Source: Flavobacterium piscis
Lineage (GTDB): Bacteria > Bacteroidota > Bacteroidia > Flavobacteriales > Flavobacteriaceae
Direction: 5' to 3'
Assembly (NCBI RefSeq): GCF_001686925.1
Contig: NZ_LVEN01000006.1
Span: forward strand, 62,001-126,000
DNA length: 64,000 nt
Positions within the stretch are counted from its first letter, which is position 1; each line of letters opens with the position of its first letter. The notes below the pieces were generated by a model, which made no database searches, was not told the DNA's origin, and worked only from the letters and a program-made list of their open reading frames with translations. Shown one piece after another: positions 9,619 through 16,380 of the stretch. Position numbers and translations under genes: made by a program.

Positions 9619-9652
9619 TAATTCATAATTCATAACTCATAATTCATAATTA
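9619..9652 (+). repeat. Tandem heptamer repeat TAATTCA x4
   Basis: Four copies of a 7-bp unit (TAATTCA, with one TAACTCA variant) plus a partial fifth lie directly upstream of the rpsU promoter. It is a second array with the same unit length as AAAGAAT but different sequence, in a 223-bp gap that otherwise shows nothing. Confidence 0.85.
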
Positions 9653-9657
9653 ATATA

Positions 9658-9686
9658 TACTTTTGCACCCTTAACGAGAGGAGGTG
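9658..9686 (+). promoter_or_regulatory. rpsU promoter and strong Shine-Dalgarno sequence
   Basis: TACTTTTG (9658-9665) matches the -7 box TAnnTTTG, so the leader would be only about 20-25 nt. Inside it AGGAGGTG (9679-9686) is an 8-nt perfect complement of the 3' end of 16S rRNA, ending 8 nt before the ATG at 9695. No other gene start in the window has anything comparable. Confidence 0.85.
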
Positions 9687-9694
9687 TCAATATT

Positions 9695-9889
9695 ATGTTA
9701 ATTATACCAATTAAAGACGGAGAAAATATCGATAGAGCATTAAAGCGCTATAAAAGAAAATTTGATAAAACAGGAACTGTTCGTCAGTTAAGAGCACGTA
9801 CTGCTTTTATTAAGCCTTCTGTTATCAAAAGAGCACAAATTCAAAAAGCTGCTTACATCCAAAACATGAGAGATGGTTTAGAGAGTTAG
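9695..9889 (+). CDS. rpsU: 30S ribosomal protein bS21
   Basis: A 64-residue basic protein with the bS21 pattern ENIDRALKRYKRKFDKTG followed by a basic helix. It binds the 30S platform close to the 3' end of 16S rRNA. In Flavobacterium ribosomes bS21, with bS18 and bS6, is known to hold the anti-Shine-Dalgarno tail so that ordinary genes do not use it. This gene has a near-perfect Shine-Dalgarno sequence, which fits the autoregulatory model in which ribosomes lacking bS21 regain SD recognition and make more bS21. It is followed by a strong terminator. Confidence 0.96.
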   Translation: MLIIPIKDGENIDRALKRYKRKFDKTGTVRQLRARTAFIKPSVIKRAQIQKAAYIQNMRDGLES

Positions 9890-9911
9890 TATTAGCTTTT
9901 CAAAAATAATT

Positions 9912-9950
9912 ACCGTTAGTTATCAAGATTTTGATACTAACGGTTTTTTT
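9912..9950 (+). terminator. rpsU terminator
   Basis: ACCGTTAG-TTATCAA and TTGATA-CTAACGGT form a long stem followed by seven T residues, 22 bp after the rpsU stop. Confidence 0.92.
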
Positions 9951-10025
9951 ATGCTTAATTTTGAGATAAATAATATTCTTTATAAGTAGAATATGGGTTT
10001 GTGTAAATGAAAAGTGTGTATTGCT

Positions 10026-10919
10026 ATGAAATCAAATAAAGAAGCATTTCGCGATTATCTTCAATTAGAAAAAAAATATTCTCCACATACAGTCAATGCT
10101 TATTTGAATGATATTTTATTTTTCGAAACATTCAATAAGGAGCACTTTGAGCAAGAGAATATCGAACAGGTAAATTATAATCAAATCAGGAGTTGGATTG
10201 TTTCACTTGTGGATGATGATATTTCTAATGTTTCTGTAAATAGAAAAATGTCTTCCCTGAAAGCTTTTTACAAGTTTCTTTTAAAGACAAAGCAAATAGA
10301 GGTAAGTCCAATGCTGAAGCATAAGGCGTTAAAAACTCCTAAAATTGTTCAGATTCCATTTTCGGAAAAAGAATTAACAGATTTGATGCAGCAATTTGGC
10401 GAACCTTCCGGATTTGAGGAAGTGAGGGATAAACTTATTGTAGATCTTTTTTATACCACAGGAATGCGTAGGGCAGAGCTAATACATTTAATGAAGCACA
10501 ATGTCGATTTGTCTTCAAGTGTGGTTAAAGTTTTAGGAAAGCGTAATAAAGAACGTATTATTCCCGTTTTGCCAATAATTACAGAGCAGTTTAATTTGTA
10601 TTTACAAGAAAGAGCGTTAGTTGAGAAGATAGTCGATGAGGATTATTTTTTTATTTCTGCAAAAGGGTTAAAATTGAGTGAATCTTTTGTGTATCGATTA
10701 ATAAATTCATACTTTAGTAAAGTCTCTGAAAAGGTAAAAAAGAGTCCGCATGTGCTAAGGCATACTTTTGCAACTCACTTATTAAATAACGGAGCAGATT
10801 TAAATTCAGTTAAAGAGTTATTAGGACATTCGAGTTTGGCATCTACACAAGTTTATACTCATAATAGTTTAGCAGAGCTTAAAAAGGTGTATAGTGATGC
10901 ACATCCAAGAAACAAATAA
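10026..10919 (+). CDS. xerC: Tyrosine recombinase XerC
   Basis: A site-specific recombinase of about 297 residues that resolves chromosome dimers at dif together with a partner. An upstream GTG at 10014 is possible, but the ATG at 10026 (MKSNKEAFRDYLQLEKKYS) gives the usual XerC N-terminus. The SAM-like core-binding domain covers about residues 1-85. The catalytic set is complete: Arg148 in TGMRRAEL, Lys172 in GKRNKER, His242 and Arg245 in PHVLRHTF, His268 in LGHSS and the nucleophile Tyr277 in QVYTH. The next gene, hpf, starts 34 bp downstream and is probably co-transcribed. Confidence 0.92.
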   Translation: MKSNKEAFRDYLQLEKKYSPHTVNAYLNDILFFETFNKEHFEQENIEQVNYNQIRSWIVSLVDDDISNVSVNRKMSSLKAFYKFLLKTKQIEVSPMLKHKALKTPKIVQIPFSEKELTDLMQQFGEPSGFEEVRDKLIVDLFYTTGMRRAELIHLMKHNVDLSSSVVKVLGKRNKERIIPVLPIITEQFNLYLQERALVEKIVDEDYFFISAKGLKLSESFVYRLINSYFSKVSEKVKKSPHVLRHTFATHLLNNGADLNSVKELLGHSSLASTQVYTHNSLAELKKVYSDAHPRNK

Positions 10920-10953
10920 TGATTCTTAAATGTTTAACCCTAAAATTTGTATT

Positions 10954-11256
10954 ATGAAGGTAGATGTTCATGCAGTTAACTTTACTGTTGACAGAAAATT
11001 AGTGGATTTTATTCAGGAAAGAATGGATAAATTAGAAAAATATTACGATCGTGTTGTTTCGGCTGACATTTTTTTAAAAGTCGAAAGAACGAGTGATAAG
11101 GAGAATAAGGCAGTAGAGATTAAGGTTAATGTCCCGGGAGATGATTTTTTGGTTAAAAAACAATGCAAGACATTCGAAGAAGCGATTGAGCTTTCTGCAG
11201 AATCTCTGGAGCGTGTATTGGTAAAAAGGAAAGAAAAAATAAGAACACACATATAA
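10954..11256 (+). CDS. hpf: Ribosome hibernation promoting factor, short HPF/RaiA type
   Basis: A 100-residue protein from the ATG at 10954 (MKVDVHAVNFTVDRKLVDF); an upstream ATG at 10930 would add eight residues with no family support. The fold is the beta-alpha-beta-beta-beta-alpha of the S30AE domain, with the basic C-terminal helix typical of short HPF and no C-terminal dimerisation domain. It binds in the decoding channel of the 30S subunit and stabilises inactive ribosomes in stationary phase. The placement between xerC and the tRNA-tuf cluster fits its translation role. Confidence 0.88.
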   Translation: MKVDVHAVNFTVDRKLVDFIQERMDKLEKYYDRVVSADIFLKVERTSDKENKAVEIKVNVPGDDFLVKKQCKTFEEAIELSAESLERVLVKRKEKIRTHI

Positions 11257-11281
11257 TTGAAAATTTTTTTTAAAAAATGTT

Positions 11282-11310
11282 TTGATTAAAAGATAAAATA
11301 GCTACATTTG
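11282..11310 (+). promoter_or_regulatory. Promoter of the tRNA-tuf operon
   Basis: TTG (11282-11284), an 18-nt spacer and TACATTTG (11303-11310) match the Bacteroidota consensus TTG-N17-23-TAnnTTTG in full. The likely start point falls around 11315, about 33 bp before tRNA-Thr. Confidence 0.75.
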
Positions 11311-11311
11311 C

Positions 11312-11338
11312 AGTCCGTTAGAAATAGCGGACTTTTTT
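11312..11338 (+). terminator. Terminator of xerC-hpf, overlapping the tRNA operon start site
   Basis: AGTCCGTTA and TAGCGGACT form a 9-bp stem closed by a GAAA tetraloop and followed by six T residues. It begins one base after the -7 box of the tRNA promoter, so the downstream transcript would start within the left arm and would not form the hairpin. Confidence 0.75.
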
Positions 11339-11347
11339 ATTGATATT

Positions 11348-11421
11348 GCCAGCGTAGCTCAGTTGGCTAGAGCAGCTGATTTGTAATCAGCAGGTCGTGG
11401 GTTCGAGTCCCTCCGCCGGCT
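11348..11421 (+). tRNA. tRNA-Thr (anticodon TGT)
   Basis: Cloverleaf of 74 nt without encoded CCA. The anticodon loop TTTGTAA gives TGT. The acceptor GCCAGCG pairs with CGCCGGC except for an A-C mismatch at the fourth pair, and the T stem GTGGG/CCCTC has a T-T mismatch at its second pair. The D arm and T loop TTCGAGT are normal. Confidence 0.93.
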
Positions 11422-11542
11422 CTAAAATATTTCAAATGCGATTTGAAATTTGTTCTTTAAAATTATGGAATAAAACAAATTTAGGTTCTTAATTTGGTTT
11501 TAGAATAATCTAAAATCTTAAGTCAGAAATCTAAGATTGTCC

Positions 11543-11623
11543 GGGGAGATACTCAAGCGGCCAACGAGGGCAGACTGTAAATCTGCTGTGTGAACTTCGC
11601 AGGTTCGAATCCTGCTCTCCCCA
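11543..11623 (+). tRNA. tRNA-Tyr (anticodon GTA)
   Basis: An 81-nt type II tRNA with a long variable arm. The acceptor GGGGAGA pairs with TCTCCCC, and the anticodon loop CTGTAAA gives GTA. No CCA is encoded. Confidence 0.95.
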
Positions 11624-11649
11624 CAAAAAGAAGTTAAGATTCAGAGCGA

Positions 11650-11669
11650 AGATTTTAAATTTAAAATCT
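11650..11669. repeat. 20-bp perfect palindrome between tRNA genes
   Basis: AGATTTTAAATTTAAAATCT reads the same on both strands. It sits in the 74-bp spacer between tRNA-Tyr and tRNA-Thr(GGT), where related operons such as that of E. coli carry a tRNA-Gly. Confidence 0.85.
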
Positions 11670-11697
11670 ATAAATGCAATCTAAATCAGAACTCTCT

Positions 11698-11769
11698 GCC
11701 GACTTAGCTCAGAGGTAGAGTGCTTCCTTGGTAAGGAAGAGGTCACGGGTTCAATTCCCGTAGTTGGCT
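11698..11769 (+). tRNA. tRNA-Thr (anticodon GGT)
   Basis: A 72-nt cloverleaf. The acceptor GCCGACT pairs with AGTTGGC with wobble, the anticodon stem CTTCC/GGAAG encloses TTGGTAA (anticodon GGT), and the T loop is TTCAATT. No CCA is encoded. Confidence 0.95.
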
Positions 11770-11824
11770 CAAGTAAGTAGGAAATTGAAAATTAATATAT
11801 AACTAAGATTAAAAATTAAGTAAA

Positions 11825-13012
11825 ATGGCAAAGGAGAATTTTAATCGTTCCAAACCGCACTTAAACATAGGTACAATTGGACACGTGGATCACGGAAAAA
11901 CTACATTAACTGCAGCAATTACAAAAGTATTGTCTGATGCTGGTTACTGTCAAGCAAAATCGTTTGATCAAATCGATAACGCTCCAGAGGAGAAAGAAAG
12001 AGGTATTACTATTAATACATCACACGTAGAGTATGAAACAGCTAACCGTCACTACGCTCACGTTGACTGTCCAGGTCACGCGGATTACGTAAAGAACATG
12101 GTTACTGGTGCTGCTCAAATGGATGGAGCTATCTTAGTAGTTGCTGCTACAGATGGTCCAATGCCACAAACTCGTGAGCACATCCTTTTAGGTCGTCAGG
12201 TAGGTATTCCAAGAATCGTTGTTTTCATGAACAAAGTGGATATGGTTGACGATGCTGAATTGTTAGAGCTTGTTGAAATGGAAATTAGAGATTTATTATC
12301 TTTCTACGAATATGATGGAGATAATGGTCCTGTAGTTCAAGGTTCTGCTTTAGGAGGATTGAATAATGATCCTGCTTGGGTACCAAAAATCATTGAATTA
12401 ATGGAAGCTGTTGATGCTTGGATCGAAGAGCCAGTGCGTGACGTAGCTAAACCATTCTTGATGCCGGTTGAAGATGTATTTACAATTACTGGTCGTGGAA
12501 CTGTTGCTACAGGTCGTATCGAAACAGGTATTGCTAATACAGGAGATCCAGTTGAAATCATTGGTATGGGAGCTGATAAATTAACTTCTACTATTACAGG
12601 AGTTGAGATGTTCCGTAAAATCCTTGACAGAGGAGAAGCTGGAGATAACGTAGGTTTATTGTTAAGAGGTATTGATAAAGAATCTATCAAAAGAGGAATG
12701 GTTATCATTAAGCCAGGATCAGTAAAACCACACGCTACTTTCAAAGCTGAGGTTTATATCTTGAAAAAAGAAGAAGGTGGACGTCATACTCCATTCCATA
12801 ATAACTACCGTCCACAGTTCTACGTACGTACAACTGACGTAACAGGAGTTATTACTTTACCAGAAGGAGTAGAGATGGTAATGCCAGGAGATAACTTGAC
12901 TATCAATGTTGCTTTATTAAGCCCAATCGCAATGAGCGTAGGTTTACGTTTTGCTATCCGTGAAGGTGGTAGAACTGTAGGTGCAGGTCAGGTAACTGAA
13001 ATCGTAGGATAA
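11825..13012 (+). CDS. tuf: Elongation factor Tu
   Basis: A 395-residue GTPase that carries aminoacyl-tRNA to the ribosomal A site. The P loop is GHVDHGKT (about 19-26), switch II is [12 protein letters not shown], and NKVD is the base-recognition motif. Domains 2 and 3 follow with the usual [12 protein letters not shown] and the C-terminal [13 protein letters not shown]. It is preceded by three tRNA genes and followed by tRNA-Trp and secE, the widely conserved order. Codon use is strongly biased, as expected of one of the most abundant proteins. No Shine-Dalgarno sequence precedes the ATG. A hairpin lies between tuf and tRNA-Trp. Confidence 0.98.
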   Translation: MAKENFNRSKPHLNIGTIGHVDHGKTTLTAAITKVLSDAGYCQAKSFDQIDNAPEEKERGITINTSHVEYETANRHYAHVDCPGHADYVKNMVTGAAQMDGAILVVAATDGPMPQTREHILLGRQVGIPRIVVFMNKVDMVDDAELLELVEMEIRDLLSFYEYDGDNGPVVQGSALGGLNNDPAWVPKIIELMEAVDAWIEEPVRDVAKPFLMPVEDVFTITGRGTVATGRIETGIANTGDPVEIIGMGADKLTSTITGVEMFRKILDRGEAGDNVGLLLRGIDKESIKRGMVIIKPGSVKPHATFKAEVYILKKEEGGRHTPFHNNYRPQFYVRTTDVTGVITLPEGVEMVMPGDNLTINVALLSPIAMSVGLRFAIREGGRTVGAGQVTEIVG

Positions 13013-13030
13013 TCCTATAAACAATTATAA

Positions 13031-13069
13031 AAAGCCAGTTGATTTTCTTAACTGAGATCACTGGCTTTT
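13031..13069 (+). terminator. Hairpin / terminator after tuf
   Basis: AAAGCCAGT and ACTGGCTTT form a stem ending in a short T run, 18 bp after the tuf stop and 10 bp before tRNA-Trp. It may end part of the tuf transcript or serve as a processing site. Confidence 0.7.
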
Positions 13070-13078
13070 AATTTAATT

Positions 13079-13149
13079 ACGGGCGTAGTTCAAGGGTAGA
13101 ATAGCGGTCTCCAAAACCGTTGATGGGGGTTCGAATCCCTCCGCCCGTG
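13079..13149 (+). tRNA. tRNA-Trp (anticodon CCA)
   Basis: A 71-nt cloverleaf. The acceptor ACGGGCG pairs with CGCCCGT, the loop CTCCAAA gives anticodon CCA, and the discriminator base is G as usual for tRNA-Trp. It lies 18 bp before secE. Confidence 0.95.
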
Positions 13150-13167
13150 CAATAAAAAATATATCAA

Positions 13168-13365
13168 ATGACAAAAGTTACGAATTACTTATCAGAGGCT
13201 TTCGAAGAGTTAAAGTCAAATGTTACTTGGCCTGCTTGGGCTGAGGTTCAAAAATTGACAATTGTTGTGGCTGTATTTTCGGTTTTATTCGCTTTGGCAA
13301 CATGGGGAGTAGACGAATTTTTTGCAAAAGCTTTGGCTGGATTTTTTAACTGGTTAAAAGGATAA
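13168..13365 (+). CDS. secE: Preprotein translocase subunit SecE
   Basis: A 65-residue single-span SecE. The amphipathic helix EAFEELKSNVTWPAWAEVQK contains the conserved V-x-W-P motif, and it is followed by one transmembrane helix (LTIVVAVFSVLFALATWGVDEF). SecE clamps SecY in the inner-membrane translocon. The gene lies directly upstream of nusG, 10 bp before its ATG, the arrangement found in most bacteria. Confidence 0.95.
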   Translation: MTKVTNYLSEAFEELKSNVTWPAWAEVQKLTIVVAVFSVLFALATWGVDEFFAKALAGFFNWLKG

Positions 13366-13375
13366 TTTTTTTGTG

Positions 13376-13927
13376 ATGGCAGATAATAATGTGAAAAAAT
13401 GGTACGTAGTAAGAGCTGTAAGCGGACAAGAAAATAAAGTCAAAGCTTATATCGAAACTGAGATTGCCAGATTAGGTATGGGTGATTATGTTTCCCAAGT
13501 TTTAGTGCCTACAGAAAAAGTAGTTACTGTAAAAGAAGGAAAGAAAATGTCTAAGGATAAAGTTTATTTCCCTGGATATGTTATGATCGAAGCCAACTTG
13601 GTTGGTGAGATACCTCATATTATTAAGTCTATTACTAGTGTAATTGGATTTTTAGGTGAGATCAAAGGAGGAGAACCTGTTCCTTTGAGACTTTCTGAAG
13701 TAAATAGAATGTTAGGTAAAGTAGATGAGTTAGCTGTAAATACAGATACCCGTGCTATTCCTTTCAACTTAGGTGAAACTGTAAAAGTGATCGATGGTCC
13801 TTTTAATGGCTTCAACGGAACAGTTGAAAAAATCAATGAAGAAAAGCGTAAACTTGAAGTAATGGTGAAAATTTTCGGAAGAAAAACTCCATTAGAATTG
13901 AGCTTTATGCAAGTTGAAAAAGTATAA
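13376..13927 (+). CDS. nusG: Transcription termination/antitermination protein NusG
   Basis: A 183-residue NusG from the ATG at 13376; a GTG immediately upstream at 13373 is less likely. The N-terminal NGN domain begins KKWYVVRAVSGQENKVKAYIE and includes VLVPTEKVV and the KVYFPGYVMIEANL segment. The KOW domain (about 130-183) contains GETVKVIDGPFNGFNGTV. NusG binds the RNA polymerase clamp and links it to Rho or to the S10 protein of the leading ribosome. It is part of the secE-nusG-rplKAJL-rpoBC gene order. Confidence 0.97.
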   Translation: MADNNVKKWYVVRAVSGQENKVKAYIETEIARLGMGDYVSQVLVPTEKVVTVKEGKKMSKDKVYFPGYVMIEANLVGEIPHIIKSITSVIGFLGEIKGGEPVPLRLSEVNRMLGKVDELAVNTDTRAIPFNLGETVKVIDGPFNGFNGTVEKINEEKRKLEVMVKIFGRKTPLELSFMQVEKV

Positions 13928-13946
13928 TTTTTGTTACATCTATAAT

Positions 13947-13980
13947 AACCACCGTAATCGCTTCCAATGATTAAGGTGTT
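13947..13980 (+). promoter_or_regulatory. Hairpin in the rplK leader, candidate L1 control site
   Basis: AACCACCGTAATC and GATTAAGGTGTT can pair with one bulge and one mismatch, ending 14 bp before rplK. In E. coli, L1 represses the L11-L1 mRNA by binding a leader hairpin; the position here is the same, but the sequence has not been compared with a known L1 site. Confidence 0.4.
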
Positions 13981-13994
13981 AAATTTTTTAAAAA

Positions 13995-14432
13995 ATGGCT
14001 AAAGAAATTAGTAAGGTAGTTAAACTACAAGTTAAGGGAGGTGCTGCGAATCCGTCGCCACCGGTTGGACCTGCTTTAGGAGCTGCTGGGGTTAATATCA
14101 TGGAGTTCTGTAAGCAGTTCAATGCTAGAACACAAGATAAACCTGGCAAAATATGCCCAGTACAAATTACTGTGTATAAAGACAAATCATTTGATTTTGT
14201 TGTTAAGACTCCTCCAGCTGCTGTCCAATTATTGGAAGCTGCAAAGCTAAAGTCTGGATCAGGTGAACCAAATCGTAAAAAAGTAGCTAGCGTTACTTGG
14301 GACGTTATCAAAGCAATTGCTGAAGATAAAATGGTAGATTTAAATGCATTCACAATCGAATCTGCAATGAGCATGATCGCTGGAACTGCTAGATCTATGG
14401 GTATAACTGTATCAGGAGATGCTCCTTTTTAA
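13995..14432 (+). CDS. rplK: 50S ribosomal protein uL11
   Basis: A 145-residue protein matching uL11 throughout. The N-terminal domain carries [19 protein letters not shown], the proline-rich stretch contacted by release and elongation factors and by thiostrepton-type drugs. The C-terminal domain binds the 23S rRNA GTPase-associated region. It is followed 13 bp later by rplA. Confidence 0.98.
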   Translation: MAKEISKVVKLQVKGGAANPSPPVGPALGAAGVNIMEFCKQFNARTQDKPGKICPVQITVYKDKSFDFVVKTPPAAVQLLEAAKLKSGSGEPNRKKVASVTWDVIKAIAEDKMVDLNAFTIESAMSMIAGTARSMGITVSGDAPF

Positions 14433-14445
14433 TTAAGAGAAAGAA

Positions 14446-15135
14446 ATGGCAAAATTAACAAAAAAGCAAAAAGAGGCTGCTTCAAAAATTGAAAAGAACA
14501 AACTATACTCTTTAAAAGATGCAGCTGCATTAATTAAAGTTATAGCTTCTGCAAAATTTGATGAGTCTGTTGATATCGCAGTTCGTTTGGGTGTAGATCC
14601 AAGAAAAGCGAATCAAATGGTTAGAGGTGTGGTTACATTACCTCACGGAACAGGTAAAGACGTTAAAGTATTAGCATTGGTTACTCCAGATAAAGAAGCG
14701 GAAGCTAAAGAAGCTGGAGCTGATTATGTAGGTCTTGACGATTATTTACAAAAAATTAAAGATGGTTGGACAGATGTTGATGTTATCATCACTATGCCAG
14801 CTGTTATGGGTAAATTAGGTCCATTAGGTCGTATTTTAGGACCTAGAGGTTTAATGCCAAACCCTAAAACAGGTACTGTAACTATGGATGTTGCAAAAGC
14901 TGTTGCAGAGGTTAAAGCTGGTAAAATTGACTTTAAAGTTGATAAAACTGGTATCGTACATGCAGGAATTGGTAAAGTTTCTTTTGGAGCTGAGCAAATT
15001 TATGACAATGCACACGAAATTATTCAAACATTAATCAAACTTAAACCAACTGCTGCTAAAGGTACCTATATTAAAGGTATTCACCTTACAAGCACTATGA
15101 GTCCTGCAATTGCATTGGACCCTAAAGCAGTATAA
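14446..15135 (+). CDS. rplA: 50S ribosomal protein uL1
   Basis: A 229-residue two-domain protein of the L1 stalk. The signature [20 protein letters not shown] is intact at about residues 123-142. It helps move the E-site tRNA out of the ribosome and in many bacteria also represses its own operon. The rplJ gene starts only 22 bp after its stop, too close for the long L10-binding leader found before rplJ in E. coli. Confidence 0.98.
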   Translation: MAKLTKKQKEAASKIEKNKLYSLKDAAALIKVIASAKFDESVDIAVRLGVDPRKANQMVRGVVTLPHGTGKDVKVLALVTPDKEAEAKEAGADYVGLDDYLQKIKDGWTDVDVIITMPAVMGKLGPLGRILGPRGLMPNPKTGTVTMDVAKAVAEVKAGKIDFKVDKTGIVHAGIGKVSFGAEQIYDNAHEIIQTLIKLKPTAAKGTYIKGIHLTSTMSPAIALDPKAV

Positions 15136-15157
15136 TTGGTAGTTAATAATTTTTAGT

Positions 15158-15661
15158 ATGACTAGAGAAGAAAAATCAATCGCGATTGAAGATTTAACTG
15201 CACAGTTAGCTGGTACAAATATTATTTATGTATCTGATATTTCTGGATTAAACGCAGAAACTACTTCAAGCTTGAGAAGAGCTTGCTTTAAAGCAGGTAT
15301 AAAATTAGAGGTTGTAAAAAATACTTTGCTTGCAAAAGCAATGGAAGCTTCTGCTAATGACTATGGTGATTTACCTTCAGTATTGACTGGTAATAGTGCT
15401 ATCTTCATTTCAGATGTTGCAAATGCACCTGGAAAAATAATTAAAGATTTCAGAAAAAAATCAGCAAAACCTGTATTAAAAGGGGCTTATATTAATTCTG
15501 AAATTTATATTGGAGATGATCAATTAGATGCATTAGCAACTATCAAATCTAAAGAAGAACTTCTTGGAGAACTTATTGGATTATTGCAATCACCAGCACA
15601 AAGAATTATTTCTGCTTTACAAAACAAATTCGCTGGTAGCGAAGAAGAAGCTGAAGCATAA
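15158..15661 (+). CDS. rplJ: 50S ribosomal protein uL10
   Basis: A 167-residue protein beginning MTREEKSIAIEDLTAQLAG, with the rRNA-binding N-terminal domain containing TSSLRRACFKAGIKLEVVKN. The C-terminal helix (LLGLLQSPAQRIISALQNKF region) binds dimers of bL12. It forms the base of the ribosomal stalk. The 87-bp spacer to rplL contains a weak hairpin around AACAGGGA and TTCCTTGTT. Confidence 0.97.
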   Translation: MTREEKSIAIEDLTAQLAGTNIIYVSDISGLNAETTSSLRRACFKAGIKLEVVKNTLLAKAMEASANDYGDLPSVLTGNSAIFISDVANAPGKIIKDFRKKSAKPVLKGAYINSEIYIGDDQLDALATIKSKEELLGELIGLLQSPAQRIISALQNKFAGSEEEAEA

Positions 15662-15748
15662 TAATTCAAACAGGGATTATTCCTTGTTGCTTAATTAGCG
15701 CACAATAAATAAATTATATTTTACAAATCATTTTAAACGATAGAAAAA

Positions 15749-16120
15749 ATGGCAGATTTGAAACAATTCGCAGAACAATTAGTTAACTTAACAGTTAAAG
15801 AAGTTAACGAATTAGCAACAATATTAAAAGACGAGTATGGTATCGAGCCTGCTGCTGCAGCTGTAGTAGTTGCTGCTGGTGGTGGAGAAGGTGCTGCTGA
15901 AGAAGCACAAACTGAATTTACAGTTGTATTAAAAGAAGCAGGTGCTTCTAAATTAGCAGTTGTAAAATTAGTAAAAGAACTTACAGGTTTAGGTTTGAAA
16001 GAAGCTAAAGATGTAGTTGACGGTGCTCCAAGCAACGTTAAAGAAGGTGTTTCTAAAGAAGAGGCTGAAGGTCTTAAAAAATCATTAGAAGAAGCTGGAG
16101 CTGTAGTTGAGCTTAAATAA
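15749..16120 (+). CDS. rplL: 50S ribosomal protein bL12
   Basis: A 123-residue stalk protein. The N-terminal dimerisation domain (residues 1-33) is joined by an alanine/glycine hinge ([19 protein letters not shown]) to the factor-binding C-terminal domain, with the motif [20 protein letters not shown]. It recruits translational GTPases. The coding sequence is strongly biased, in keeping with its multiple copies per ribosome. Confidence 0.98.
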   Translation: MADLKQFAEQLVNLTVKEVNELATILKDEYGIEPAAAAVVVAAGGGEGAAEEAQTEFTVVLKEAGASKLAVVKLVKELTGLGLKEAKDVVDGAPSNVKEGVSKEEAEGLKKSLEEAGAVVELK

Positions 16121-16142
16121 TTCAACTCAGTTTTAAGAACTA

Positions 16143-16182
16143 GGTTTAGGTCTTGAGTTAACTCAATGGCCTAAACCATTTT
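16143..16182 (+). terminator. Attenuator-like hairpin between rplL and rpoB
   Basis: GGTTTAGG pairs with CCTAAACC and encloses an inner stem TTGAGTT/AACTCAA, followed by ATTTTTC. It lies in the 260-bp gap before rpoB. In E. coli a partial terminator and an RNase III site at this place lower rpoBC expression relative to rplJL; a similar role is inferred. The remaining leader (16183-16380) shows no other clear element. Confidence 0.75.
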
Positions 16183-16380
16183 TCGTATAATAAAATATAT
16201 CAATTTTATTATTCAATATTAGTTTAAAATACGAAAAAGTTTTTGATCAATACGAAGAAAAAAAATTAAGCTTTACTGGTTTATTTTTAAAGATGTATTG
16301 ATTATAATAAGAAAGTATAGATTAAACAGTGTGTGTTTACACAAAAAATTACTTTTTTTTAATCAAAATTTTGTCCATTG

